A DNA stretch of 64,000 nucleotides. Source: Muscardinus avellanarius. Taxonomy: Eukaryota > Chordata > Mammalia > Rodentia > Gliridae. A model generated the notes under the pieces. It had not been told where the DNA came from and ran no database searches. It saw nothing but the letters and a program-made list of their open reading frames with translations. The DNA is taken from assembly GCA_963383645.1 (NCBI GenBank), contig OY726565.1, positions 40,264,444-40,328,443 on the forward strand, written 5' to 3'. Made by a program: the position numbers and the translations under genes. Shown here one piece after another: positions 43,875 through 54,098 of the stretch (position 1 is its first letter; each line of letters starts with the position of its first letter).

Positions 43875-43950
43875 TTAAATTTTTTTATTGGCACATTGTA
43901 GTAAGACATCTTAATGGGATAAAATACTTGTGGAAACATACATGCATGTA
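43875..43950 (-). mobile_element. L1 3' UTR fragment
   Basis: TTTTTTTATTGGCACATTGTAG then AAGACATCTTAATGGGA, shared with 55440-55495. Confidence 0.5.
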
Positions 43951-44404
43951 ATGACATTTTTTTTTTTAACCAGGCCAAAAAGAAAAAAAGGTGTTTGGGA
44001 ACAAGGTAACATATAAAGTGGTTTTATATAAAACTCCAATTATCTTATATATTTTGATAAGCAGCAACACCAGCTTTCATTTGTAATATAGTTTGTGGCA
44101 TTGGAAAGAAAGGATTCTGTGACTGTTGAAGTGAATTATGTTACAAATGCAAAGAAAAGATAGAATATTAAAAACATATTTTCTAAAAAAAATGTTAAAA
44201 AATTTTTAAATCTAAAAATATAGTAGCCAGAGGAAAATCATGGAAGCATATCTCAATTTAGGGTAAGCAATAACTTCTTATGGATGTTACAGAAAGTATT
44301 AACCATAAAACTAAAAACTAATATACTAAATTTCATCAAAACTTTAAAGTTTTGTCAAAAGACACTATTTAAATAACAAATATGTGTATTACACATTATC
44401 TGTA
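43951..44404. other. SNX14 intron, nothing recognised
   Basis: AT-rich, no feature seen. Confidence 0.55.
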
Positions 44405-44486
44405 TTACAGATTACACTTGTAATCTCATTACTTGGGAGGCTAAGACAAAATCATAGGTTCAAGGCCAGCTTCAGCAAATTAGCCT
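44405..44486 (+). mobile_element. B1 fragment
   Basis: ACACTTGTAATCTCATTACTTG to CAGCTTCAGCAAATTAGCC; no ID half. Confidence 0.75.
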
Positions 44487-44593
44487 AAAAGCTGAAGTAG
44501 TCCAGACATGCATCTATAAGGAGAAATGTATATATAAGCTGTAGTATAGTCATACAATGGTATACTACTAAGCAATAAAAAAGGACAAACTAA

Positions 44594-44815
44594 AACTGGA
44601 CATGGTGGCGCATGCTTGTAATCCCAGCATTTGGGAGGCTGTGACAGGAGGATCACACAGGTTTGAAGCCAGCCTCAGCTACTTAGTAAGGCCCTTTGCA
44701 ACTCAGTGAGACCCTATTTCCAAATAAAGAATAAAAAATAGGGCTAAGGGTATAGCTTGGAGGTAAAATGCCCATGGGTTCCATCCCCAGTACTGCCAAA
44801 AAAAAAAAAAAAAGG
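44594..44815 (+). mobile_element. B1-dID SINE, type I
   Basis: Copy from AACTGGACATGGTGGCG to CCCCAGTACTGCC plus A. Confidence 0.9.
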
Positions 44816-44854
44816 AAACTACGTATACAACAAAGATGTATTTTATTTATTTAT

Positions 44855-45064
44855 TTATTTTTGTGGTACTGAGGGTGGAACCCAGGGGCTTTTTCTACTT
44901 CTGGGCTATACTCCCAGACCTATTTTATACTTTATTTGAAAACAGAGTCTCACTAAGTTGCTGAGGGCCTCACTAAATGCTGAGGCTGGCTTTGAACTTG
45001 TGAGATCCTCCTGTCTCACCCTCCCAAGTGCTGGGGTTACAAGCGTGAGCCAACACGCCTGGCT
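44855..45064 (-). mobile_element. B1-dID SINE, type II
   Basis: Reverse copy from GTGGTACTGAGGGTGG to ACGCCTGGCT. Confidence 0.9.
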
Positions 45065-45436
45065 CCACGTTCAGTTTCATAAGATGAAAAGTACATGCAT
45101 GCACTGCCATGCCCAGGTTAATCAAAATAATTTTAACATTTTAATAAAATGTTATTCATTTAGACCATCAATAGGATCTTTATCATATTTTCACTGTACT
45201 AAAGTTTTAGTAGTGTTTTCCTATTTCTAGGATTTGATTAGAGTCAGGGATAGATTAGGTCCCAATCTGAAAAGAAGTGGGCCCTTGAAAGAAAGACATA
45301 GCTACCCTTAAAATATCTAGTAACTGAAATTTAGTAGAATGATAAAAGGCTTTTACAACATTATACCTGATCTAAGTATTCAAATACATTAAAAGGTTTT
45401 TAAAAGACTTTGATAAAAAAAAAAAAATACACAGGT

Positions 45437-45670
45437 AAGCCAGGCGTGATTGGCACATATTTGTAATCCCAGCATTCAGGAGCCAGAGACCAGAGGATCG
45501 CGATCGCAGTTTGTGGACAGACTCAACTACTCAACATGGCCCTTTGCAACTCAGTGAGACCCTGTTTCAAAAATAAAATGACTAAAAAAAAAACCAAAAA
45601 ACTAGGGCTCGTGATGTAGCTTGGAGGTAGAATGCCCTTGGGTTCCACCCTTAATACAAAAAAAAAAAAA
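45437..45670 (+). mobile_element. B1-dID SINE next to exon 7 donor
   Basis: Type I copy with a GCGATCGCAGTTTG duplication in the B1 half. Its A tail (45658-45670) ends 20 bases before exon 7. Confidence 0.9.
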
Positions 45671-45689
45671 GACCACAGGCAAGCCATAC

Positions 45690-45804
45690 CGACAGTCAGG
45701 CAAAACTGCAATACATGCACCGCTCCTTCTTGTTTCAGAAAGTTCATGAAACGAAATAAAAGATCTTGCTGTTCTCTGATTTGCTTCAATTCTAACTTCA
45801 GCAC
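45690..45804 (-). CDS. SNX14: SNX14 exon 7 of window (RGS start)
   Basis: A 115-nt exon encodes [20 protein letters not shown] then [18 protein letters not shown] and leaves one G. The acceptor is GTATCAAG and the donor GTCG|GTATGG, which is far from the GTAAGT consensus. It opens the RGS domain, about residues 332-369. RGS domains can bind G-alpha subunits. An antisense SINE ends 19 bases past the donor and puts a U-rich run in the pre-mRNA there. Confidence 0.96.
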
Positions 45805-45896
45805 CTTGATACAATATGGAAGAGTATGTTAAAGGTACATAAATGTGTTCTAAAATTTTTTAGGTCAAAAATAATGTTACTGTTGAAAATACTCAC

Positions 45897-45977
45897 TGAG
45901 GGCTTTTTATTTCTAGGTTCTGCGAATTTCTGCAAAAACGGAACCAAAGGCGAAGCTGGTTCAGTTGCTTTTTCAGG
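45897..45977 (-). CDS. SNX14: SNX14 exon 6 of window (PXA-RGS linker)
   Basis: An 81-nt exon of 27 whole codons encodes [20 protein letters not shown] then PRNKKPS. The acceptor is TTCTTCAAAG and the donor TCA|GTGAGT. It is the proline- and lysine-rich linker between PXA and RGS, about residues 305-331. It lies between introns of 102 and 92 bases, in the tightest exon cluster of the window. Confidence 0.95.
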
Positions 45978-46079
45978 CTTTGAAGAAAGAATTAATTCAG
46001 TAAAATTCCCACTTGAATTTACATACAGAATGAAAATTCAGTGCAATCTGAAGTGTTTTCTAATATCTTCAATACTCAC

Positions 46080-46124
46080 TGGACTGTCATCTATGAAGAT
46101 TATAAGCAAATGATTCACAGTATC
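46080..46124 (-). CDS. SNX14: SNX14 exon 5 of window (PXA end)
   Basis: A 45-nt exon encodes DTVNHLLIIFIDDSP in phase 0 on both sides. The acceptor is TTCCCATAG and the donor CCA|GTGAGT. It closes the PXA domain near residue 304. A 102-base intron separates it from the next exon. Skipping it would keep the frame. Confidence 0.95.
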
Positions 46125-46384
46125 CTATGGGAAAATAATAAATATAGATCAAAATACTTACATTATTGTATTCTGACAAGAATTCTCAAAACATTTGTAT
46201 TGTCAAATTTTGGAGAAAAATAAAGCCATGGCTAGGCATCTGCACTTATGGATTACAGAGAAACTGTTTAAAACCACAATGCAAGTTCTTGGCCTTTGTA
46301 AAAAGTTATTCTAATTTTAGCATTTATAAATTATTATTCTTTCTTTTTTACCATGTCATTTCACTTATTTTTTATAATTTTGAT

Positions 46385-46450
46385 GTGCTTTTATTAGTGC
46401 ATTATAGTCTCACATCATAATGTGAATCATGTTGACAGTAACACACATGC
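46385..46450 (-). mobile_element. L1 3' UTR fragment
   Basis: CTTTTATTAGTGCATTATAG and CACATCATAATGTGAATC match the fragment at 21105. Confidence 0.5.
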
Positions 46451-46485
46451 ACTTATTCTTGTTTCTTTAAAATCTTACTGGATCA

Positions 46486-46606
46486 CCGGGCGTGGTGGCG
46501 CACGCTTGTAATCCCCGTGCTTGGGAGGCAGAGACAGAAGGATCGCGCAGTTTCAAAGCCAGCTGCGCTGCCTTAAGAGACCCTGTTTCCAAATAAAAAT
46601 AATATA
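46486..46606 (+). mobile_element. Monomer-only SINE insertion (B1 half of type III)
   Basis: Only the B1 half and linker are present, ending AAATAAAAATAATAT, with no ID half. Identical 17-base repeats at 46469-46485 and 46607-46623 flank it. Confidence 0.92.
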
Positions 46607-46637
46607 AAATCTTACTGGATCAAAAATGGAGCATCCA

Positions 46638-46964
46638 AAGCTGGGCATGGTGGTGCACGCTTGTAATCTCAGTACTTGGGAAGCTGAGATAGGATGATCA
46701 CAGGTTCACAGCCAGCCTCAGTTACTTAGTAAGGCCCTCTGCAACTTAGTGAGATCCTGTTTCAAAATACATAATGAAAAATAAGGGCCGGGCGTGATGG
46801 TGCATGCTTGTAATCCCAGCATTCAGGATGCTGAGACAGTTTGCGGACAGCCTAAGCTACTTAGTGCGGCCCTCTGCAACTTAGTGAGGCCCTGTTTCAA
46901 AATAAAGAATAAAAATAGGGCTGGGGTGAATACCCCTTGGTTCTACCCCCAGTACCACAAAAAA

Positions 46965-46999
<35 letters not shown>

Positions 47000-47055
47000 G
47001 GCTGGGGTTGTAGCTCAGAGGTAGAGTGCCTCTGGGTTCAATCTCCAGTGTGGGG
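46638..47055 (+). mobile_element. Nested B1-dID SINEs
   Basis: The outer copy (46638-46786 and 47000-47055) is split at its ID start by a type I copy (46787-46999) whose tail is an (AAAT)n run. Confidence 0.87.
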
Positions 47056-47121
47056 GAAAAAATGGATCATCCCAAGTGTTTCAATGAGTAAGCAAAATGT
47101 GGTATATTATACCATATATAT

Positions 47122-47142
47122 AACTCTAACCCTAACCCTAAA
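47122..47142. repeat. Telomere-like (CCCTAA) tract
   Basis: CTAACCCTAACCCTAA is perfect at 47126-47141, with one further variant unit before it. Confidence 0.7.
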
Positions 47143-47369
47143 CAGACTATTACTCTACCTTGAAAAGGAAAGAAATTTGAACACATCATATGACATTGAA
47201 GAAATCTGAGAACATTGTTAAATGAAACAAGATGATCATAAAAAGACAAACACTATAGAATTCCACTTATATGAGGCACATAGAGTAGTCAAATTCAGAC
47301 AGAAAGAAGTGCCACGGGCTGGAAGAAAAATAAAGAATGATTGTGTAAAGAGTATAGACTTGCAGTTTC

Positions 47370-47371
<2 letters not shown>

Positions 47372-47401
<30 letters not shown>

Positions 47402-47627
47402 TTTTTTTTTTTTTTTGTGGTACTGGGGATTGGACCAAGGGGCATTTTACCTCTGAGCTACACTCTCAGCCCTATATATATATATATATATATTTTTTTT
47501 TTGAAACAGGGTCTCACTAAGTTGTAGAGGGTCTCACTAAGTAACTGAGTTTGGCTGCGAACATGCGATACTGCTATCTCAGCCTCCCAAGTACTAGGAT
47601 TATAAGCTTACACCACCACACCTGGCT
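47372..47627 (-). mobile_element. B1-dID SINE with TTC/poly-T lead
   Basis: Reverse copy from GTGGTACTGGGGATTGG to CACACCTGGCT. Its linker holds a (TA)n run at 47475-47492. Confidence 0.89.
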
Positions 47628-47787
47628 CCACTTTCAGTTTCCTAAGATGAAAAATTCTAGAGATGGGTTAGCTGCACAACAATATGAATAAATTTAATAC
47701 CAATGAACTATACACATAAAAATATTTTACTGTAAGGTCTATGTTAAGTATATTTTACAATTAAAAGAATTTTTTAAAACATCTTAC

Positions 47788-47863
47788 TGGATCAGCTAGA
47801 AAATCCAAAGAAGGAAGGAACACAGAACCAGATAAAATCTCTCTTATAAGTAAGGTCAGGGAT
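47788..47863 (-). CDS. SNX14: SNX14 exon 4 of window (PXA)
   Basis: A 76-nt exon encodes [20 protein letters not shown] then FLADP, completing an arginine codon at its start. The acceptor is TTTTTTCAG and the donor CCA|GTAAGA; it ends in phase 0. It is the REIL and FLP part of PXA, about residues 265-289. Confidence 0.96.
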
Positions 47864-48119
47864 CTGAAAAAATAACAAATATATATATTTAGTGACTTAC
47901 ATTAGTTCTTAATTTGCAAGTGCAGATGAACTACCAAATGATCTTGTTAAAATACAAATTATAACTCAATAGGTCTGGAATGACCTCCAAGATTCTGTGT
48001 TTCCAACAAATTCCCATGTGATATGCATGTGACTTGTTCAGACTTAAGAGTCCTTGTTTGGCTAAAAGAGACCATTATTTCAGGGGAAAAAAAGTATTCT
48101 CTAATTGAATGGACATTAC

Positions 48120-48330
48120 TTGGGACTTGAGACTGGCCATGAACCTGCAATCCTCCTGTCTCAGTCTCCCAAGTAGTGGGACTGCATGTATGCATCACCA
48201 CACCCAGCAGCTTTTTTTATTTTGAAATAAGGTCTTGTCAACTTGCTGAGGATGGCTTCCAACCTGCAATTTTCCTGTCTCAGCCTCCCAACTACTAGGA
48301 TTATAGGCATGTGCCAACCACACTGGGATA
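48120..48330 (-). mobile_element. Two B1 halves, old
   Basis: GAACCTGCAATCCTCCTGTC-type text occurs twice in series (48120-48210 and 48211-48330), without a clear ID half. Confidence 0.75.
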
Positions 48331-48476
48331 AAATACTTTTAAAAGTGAAATAAATATTTAAGGTACAGTACTAAAAATAAGCTACAGTGTCTCTTCTAAG
48401 GTTTTTTAGGTAAGCATAACAAGATGACTTATAGAACAATCTAAACATGCTTCTGCCATTCTTTGAGGCTGTTATC

Positions 48477-48682
48477 TTTTTTTTTGGTGGTGCTGGGGTT
48501 CCTGGAAGCCCTTCTACCTCTGGCTACACTCCCACGGGCTACACTCCCAGACCTATTTTTATACTTTTTTATGTGGAAACAGGGTCTCTTAAGCCAGCAT
48601 GGCTGGCTTCAAACCTGCACAATCCTCCTGTCTCCGCCTCCCAAGCACAGGGATTACAAGCATGTGTGACAATACCCGGCGA
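48477..48682 (-). mobile_element. B1-dID SINE, type III
   Basis: Reverse copy with GGTTCCTGGAAGCCC and GTCTCTTAAGCCAGC; GGCTACACTCCCA is duplicated in the ID half. Confidence 0.9.
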
Positions 48683-48936
48683 GGCTGTATATCTTAATAC
48701 CCAAATCTGTCTTAATAGTTTGGTCTTCTGCCAATAAGGATCATTACTGTGCATGGCTTTAAAAAGGAACATCAAGGAAACAGAAAATAATGATCTCAAA
48801 TGAAATTTGTTTTACTCATATTTATCTCTGAATTCCAAGATTGGTTTTAAAATAAATTTTCGAGGAATACTATTGTTAGCAACTAAATTGGCATCTTAAC
48901 AGTAAGTTATTTCATTCACTGAAAAATGGTTCACAT

Positions 48937-49385
48937 GGGCTGGGCATGGTGGCGCACATCTGTAATCCCAGCACTTGGGAGGCTGAGACAGGAGGATCCC
49001 AGAGGTTCAAAGCCAGCCTCAGTAACTTAGTGAGATCCTATTTCCAACTAAAGTATATATATTAAAAAAAAATAGGTCTGGGAGTATAGCCCAGAGGTAG
49101 AAAAGGCCCTGGTTGCCGAGCGTGGTGGCTTACGCTTATAATCCCAGCACTTTGGGAGGCTGAGACAGGAGGATCACACAGGTTCAAAGCCAGCCTCAGC
49201 TACTAAGTGAGGCTCTCAGCAACTTAGTGAGACCCTGTTTCCAAATAAAGTATAATATAGGTCTGGGAGTGTAGCCCAGAGGTAGAAAAGCCCCTGGGTT
49301 CCACCCCCAGTACCACAAAAAAAAAAGAAAGAAAGAAAAGGCCCTGGGTTCCACCACCAATACTACAAAAAAAAAAAAAGAAAGA
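48937..49385 (+). mobile_element. Nested type II SINEs
   Basis: The outer copy (48937-49112 and 49348-49385) holds an inner copy (49113-49335). AAAAGGCCCTGG at 49101-49112 and 49336-49347 is the duplication. The tails carry GAAA runs. Confidence 0.91.
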
Positions 49386-49504
49386 AAGAAAGAAAACCGC
49401 TTCACATAAACTCACACTGAATTTTAATGAATTCCTAGTATGATCTAGAACAGTAATATACATATAACATGGAATACAAACATTGCTATATTTTCTATTT
49501 ATAC

Positions 49505-49661
49505 CTGCAGTCTGTTGCTTTTGGAGGCAAAATATAAGGAAAAAGTAATTCAGTAAGTTTCCTTAAATACTGTAATTCATCTCTTCGGCTTCTTAAAGCC
49601 ACATGAAGCTCTGGACCATATTCTTCTAAAGCAGCTTGTTGTAAAAATTCTGTGTTTTTTA
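49505..49661 (-). CDS. SNX14: SNX14 exon 3 of window (PXA core)
   Basis: A 157-nt exon encodes [20 protein letters not shown] and, further on, [20 protein letters not shown], flanked by split codons on both sides. The acceptor is TTTATTTGTAG and the donor TGCAG|GTATAA. This is the PXA core, about residues 212-264, and the strongest single match to SNX14. The PYILPP turn is typical of PXA domains. Confidence 0.97.
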
Positions 49662-49907
49662 CTACAAATAAAAGAAAATATTGAAACAAGTTAAGGAACA
49701 TTAAATAACTTTAGCCATTTCCACTAACAAATAGAATAACATGTAACCTAGTTACCCCTATATATTAGTATTATATTATTATAGTTTACCTAAAGTATAC
49801 ACTAATTATATAATACCCATATATAAGTATATGTAAAAAAAATTAATGGATATTAAAAAGATAATTCCTCTTTGCTGGAAATTTGTTCTGTAATAAATAA
49901 GCAATGG

Positions 49908-50112
49908 AAGCCTGATGTGGTAGTGCATGCTTGTAAACCCAGTGCTTTGGAAGGCTGAGACAGGAGGATAGCAGGTTCGAAGCCAGCCTCGACAATTAGC
50001 GAGGCCCTCCACAACTTAGTGCAAGACCTGTTTCCAAATAAGAATAAAATCAGACTGGGGTTAGCTCAGAGGTAGAATGGCTCTTCAGTCCCTAGTGCCA
50101 CCAAAAAAAAAA
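49908..50112 (+). mobile_element. B1-dID SINE
   Basis: Copy from AGCCTGATGTGGTAGTGC to CTAGTGCCACC plus A. Confidence 0.85.
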
Positions 50113-50138
50113 AAATATATATATATATATACACATAT

Positions 50139-50169
<31 letters not shown>

Positions 50170-50171
50170 TG
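50113..50171. repeat. (TA)n microsatellite
   Basis: TA units with ACACATA interruptions at the SINE tail. Confidence 0.93.
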
Positions 50172-50459
50172 TTGGTAACAGACCCTTTTGCTCTTGGTAA
50201 ACAAGAATTTACACTCATCTATATATTATATAACAGCAAATGAATTTTTAAGAAGAAAAAAACTACAGAGAATATATTCTAGCACATATAAGATTCTTTA
50301 ACTGTACCCACTTTATTTAGGGCTGACATTAATTTCATCCAGATAATCTTTCAGAGAAGGGACATGGAAGAGACTTATATACCTACTGCTAAATTAAAGA
50401 AAGCAGTCTGAAACATATGATATGGCTCCAACTAGATATCATCATTGAAAAGCCAATAC

Positions 50460-50664
50460 TAGCCGGGAGTGGTGGCGCACGCTTGTAATCCCAGCATTCG
50501 GGAGGCTGAGACAGGAGGATCGCGGTTCGCAGACAGCCTCAGCTACTTAGTGAGGCCCTCTGCAACTCAGTGAGACCCAGTTTCAAAATAAAGAATAAAA
50601 AATTGGGCAGGGGTTGTAGCTCAGAGGTCAAATGCCTCTGGGTTCCAGCCCCAGCCCCAGCCCC

Positions 50665-50665
<1 letters not shown>
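50460..50665 (+). mobile_element. B1-dID SINE, type I
   Basis: Consensus-like copy ending in three CAGCCC units. Confidence 0.9.
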
Positions 50666-50666
<1 letters not shown>

Positions 50667-50720
<54 letters not shown>

Positions 50721-50791
50721 AGGAGGGAGGGAGGGAGGGAGGGAGGGAGGGAGGGAGGGAGGGAGGGAGGAAGAGAGGGAGGGAAAGAAAG
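50667..50791. repeat. (GAAA)n (GGGA)n compound microsatellite
   Basis: About 14 GAAA units pass into about 13 GGGA units; purine-only for 125 bases on this strand. Confidence 0.97.
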
Positions 50792-50907
50792 TCAATTCAA
50801 TACTACAGAAATATTTTCCTGACATTAAATAGCCTTCACTAAGTAGCTACATCAAAGATACTACCTCTAGTGTATTTTTGATAGTGAGAAACAATGATTT
50901 AAAAAAA

Positions 50908-51115
50908 ATAGCTGGGCATGGTGGTGCATTTGGGAGGTTGAGACAGGAGGATTGCGCAAGTTCGACGCCAGCCTCAGCTACTTAGTGAAGCTCTTTGCAA
51001 CTCAGTGAGACCCTGTTTCAAAATAAAGAATCAAAAATAGGACTGGGCATGTAGCTCAAGGGTAGCATGCCCCTGGGTTTCATCCCCAGTACCGCAAACT
51101 AAATAAATAAATAAA
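50908..51115 (+). mobile_element. B1-dID SINE, small deletion in B1
   Basis: GGTGGTGCATTTGGGAGG lacks the CACTTGTAATCCCAG part, so the B1 B-box region is altered. Confidence 0.87.
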
Positions 51116-51135
51116 AGAAATAAAAATAAATTTGT

Positions 51136-51335
51136 GTGTGGTACTAGAGGTAAGATCCCAAGGTTTTCTACGTTCAGATTACAATCCCAGCCCTATTTTC
51201 TTTTTTATTGGAAACAGGGTCTCAGTAAGGTACTGAGAGCCTCCTAAATTGCTGAGGCTGACTTTAAACCTGCAATCTTATACAATCAGCCTCTCAAGTA
51301 CTGGGATTACAGGCATACCCCACCACGCCTAGCTA
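51136..51335 (-). mobile_element. B1-dID SINE, diverged
   Basis: Reverse copy from GTGGTACTAGAGGTAAG to CACGCCTAGCT. Confidence 0.84.
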
Positions 51336-51616
51336 AAGTTTTGTTTTGTTTTAAATCTCACAATTAAGTTTCAAGTACTTAAACTCTTCCATAGACATCC
51401 CTTTTTAAAAATTATGTTGAAGATGAAATTATATTTATTCATTATAAAATTATAAGAACACAAAATAATTTTTCATTATATAACTTGAAATGTTTCTCAT
51501 AACAAAATCTTTTTCAAAGGGCAAATAAAACTTTAAATTTGACCTAACTTAATTTCAACTCTACTTGCAGCATAATTTCCAAAAATGTGCTCTTATTATA
51601 TTAATTAGAATTATGA

Positions 51617-51755
51617 AGCCTGGCGTGGTGGCTCACACTTCTAACCCCAGTATTTGGGAGGCCAAGACAGGAGAATTGCAGGTTCCCAGCCAGCCTCAGT
51701 GACTTATTGAGGTCCTCCACAACTTAGTGAGACCCTGTTTCAAAATAAAGAATAG
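51617..51755 (+). mobile_element. B1 half only
   Basis: B1 half and linker to AAAGAATAGTCCAGG; no ID half. Confidence 0.82.
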
Positions 51756-52035
51756 TCCAGGAGTGTTAGTTTATGTGAACAGTTTTTCAGTGAATAAAAT
51801 AACTTACTGTTAAGATGTCAATTTAGTTGCTACCATGCCTGGCTAGATGTCATATGTTTTGTTTCCAAAGTTTATTTTCTGTTCTTTATCTTTTGTCTGT
51901 TTTTCTCTTCTTCACTAGTACTAGATATTTTAACAGTAGCACTGTAGTATGTTTTAATATGTTAGGACAAAGCCTCCCTCTTGCTCTTTTCTTAGATAGT
52001 TGGTTCAGCTCTTTTTTCTTTATCTTTTTTTTTTC

Positions 52036-52236
52036 CCCAGAACTGGGGATTGAACCCGGGGATATTCTACCTCTAAGCTACACTCCCAGCCCTAATTTCT
52101 ATTTTTTATTTTGAAACAGGGTCTCACCAAGTTGCAGAGGGCCTTACAAAGTAGCTGAGGCTGGCTGTGAATGGTGATCCTCTGGTCTCAGCCTCCCAAG
52201 TACTGGGATTACAAGATTGTGCCTCTACAAATGGCT
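52036..52236 (-). mobile_element. B1-dID SINE, type I
   Basis: Reverse copy from CAGAACTGGGGATTGAAC to AAATGGCT. Confidence 0.86.
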
Positions 52237-52262
52237 TTTGGTGGTCTTAAATGTGCCCAGTA

Positions 52263-52286
52263 CCACACACACACACACACACACAA
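52263..52286. repeat. (AC)n microsatellite
   Basis: About 11 AC units after a CCCAGTACC SINE end. Confidence 0.9.
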
Positions 52287-52305
52287 AAATGTGTTTGACT
52301 TTACA

Positions 52306-52665
52306 TAAAAGCCAGCCTCAGCTACTTATTGAGGTCCTCCACAACTTACTGAGACCCTGTTTCAAAATAAAGAATAGTCCAAGCATGATGGCACACGCTT
52401 ATAAGGCTTGGGAGGCTGAAGTAGGAGGATCATGGTTTGCAGACAGCCTAAACTACTACTTAGTGAGGCCCTTTTCAACTCAGTGAGACCCTGTTTCAAA
52501 ATAAAGAATAAAAAATGAGGCTGGGGGTGGTGGTGGCTTGGAAATAGAATGCCCCTGGGTTCCATCCCAGTACAGGAAAAAAAAAAAAAAAAGAATAAAA
52601 TAGGACTGAAGGTATAGCTTGGAAGTAGAATGTCCCTGGGTTTCTTCTCCCCAGTACTCAAAAAG
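52306..52665 (+). mobile_element. Nested B1-dID SINEs
   Basis: A B1 remnant (52306-52376) and an ID half (52598-52665) surround a second type I copy (52377-52597). Confidence 0.82.
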
Positions 52666-52827
52666 TTGGAATTAGGAAAGAAGAAAAAAATGGTTTTATG
52701 CTAAATTTAATTTGTAACATACTAGATTAAGTTTAAAACTCTTTCTTTGTTGGACTATTTAGTTTTTGGGGTAGGTACTAGTACTTAAGGGGAATAAAAC
52801 AGAAATTATCAAAAAAATAGTAATATA

Positions 52828-53080
52828 GCCAGGTGTGGCGGCACACGTCTGTAATCTCAGTATTTAGGAGGCCGAGACAGGAAGATTACAGGTTCACAGC
52901 CAGCTTCAGCAACTTATGAGGCTTTCAGCACCCTAGTGAGACCCTGTTCCAAATTAAAAAGAAAAAAAATGGTAAGGTGAGACCTTGTTTCTGAATTAAA
53001 AAAAAAAAAAAGGGGGCTGGGGGAGCTAGAATACCCCTAGTACCCCTGGGTTCAATCCTCAGTAACAAACACACACAAAC
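52828..53080 (+). mobile_element. B1-dID SINE with duplicated linker region
   Basis: Copy from AGCCAGGTGTGGCGGCAC. GTGAGACC...TTCC and GTGAGACCTTGTTTCTG occur twice before the ID half. Confidence 0.8.
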
Positions 53081-53231
53081 ACCTCGTTATGAAATGTACA
53101 GAGCAGTGTAGTACAGAACATTATTTCAGAAAGCACTGACAATACCAACTGCAAATACAAAGAAAATCTGTTTCACACAGAACAAAATACAAAGCATAGA
53201 AGTTATTTTGTTAAAAAAAAAAAAAAAAAAA

Positions 53232-53430
53232 GCCGGGCGTGATGGCGCACGCTTGTAATCCCCGCGCTTGGGAGGCAGAGACAGGAGGATCGCGCAGGTT
53301 CGAAGCTAGCCGCGCGCGCTGGCTTAGGAGACCCTGTTTCCAAATTTAAAAAATGTAAAAATAGGTCTGGGAGTGTAGCCCGGAGATAGAAGGGCTTCCA
53401 GGAACCCCAGTACCACCAAAAAAAAAAAAG
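53232..53430 (+). mobile_element. B1-dID SINE, type III
   Basis: It carries CGCGCGCTGGCTTAGGAGACC and TTCCAGGAACCCCAGT. Confidence 0.91.
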
Positions 53431-53441
53431 AATATTTCAGA

Positions 53442-53665
53442 GCCTGGCATGGTAGTGCACGCTTGTAATCCCAGCACTTCGGAGTCTGAGACCGAAGGAT
53501 CGCCATTCGCAGCCAGCCTCAGCTACTTTGTGAGGCCCTCTGCAACTTAGTGAGACCGTTTCAAAGTAAAAAATAAAATAGGGTTGAGGGTGTATGTAGC
53601 TCAGAGGTAAAATGCTCCTGGGATCCATTCTCAGTACCACACACACACACACACAAAAAAAAAAT
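53442..53665 (+). mobile_element. B1-dID SINE, type I
   Basis: Copy from GCCTGGCATGGTAGTGC to TCAGTACCACACAC. Confidence 0.88.
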
Positions 53666-54098
53666 CAGCTTGATTTTAGAGCAAAAGTCCTAAATGAAGA
53701 TTTTATTCATTCATTCAGCAAACACCAAACATATGTTTCATGTATATCATTGTCAGTAAAAAGGCCTATAGACATTATAACAGAGTCACTAGTAGTCTTT
53801 AGTAAGGAGTTAATATGAAAATTTTAATAATGAGAAATTAATATGGTGGCAGTATGCAAAATGAACTAAAATAGGTCAAAACTGCTAAAATCCTTAAGGA
53901 GAAAGGAAGAAGAGGTGAGAAAGATAACCTTAGAGAAACAAACTAGCATTCAAAGAAAGATTCATCTACAATCTATCTAAAAGTTAACTGACTAAACTTA
54001 ACTTCTGAGAAGATCTTGAGTGTTCACACTCACAGGGTTAATGAACTACTGGCGAGGATTTCCTCAGTCCCAGGGTGCGCAGTTAAGCAATGTGTTAC
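53666..54098. other. SNX14 intron, nothing recognised
   Basis: No feature seen downstream of exon 2. Confidence 0.55.

Larger units (their letters stand above)
44500..45092 (+). mobile_element. Old L1 3' fragment split by two SINEs
   Basis: L1-like text at 44505-44592 (CATACAATGGTATACTACTAAGC) and 45065-45090 (TCAGTTTCATAAGATGAAAAG) is separated by a plus-strand type I SINE (44594-44815) and a minus-strand type II SINE (44855-45064). Confidence 0.65.
47060..47775 (+). mobile_element. Old L1 3' end, split by a SINE
   Basis: ATTCCACTTATATGAGGCAC and TAGAGTAGTCAAATTCAGAC, then after the SINE GATGAAAAATTCTAGAGATGG and CACAACAATATGAATAAATT follow an old mammalian L1 3' end. A telomere-like tract sits at 47122-47142. 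Confidence 0.75.
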
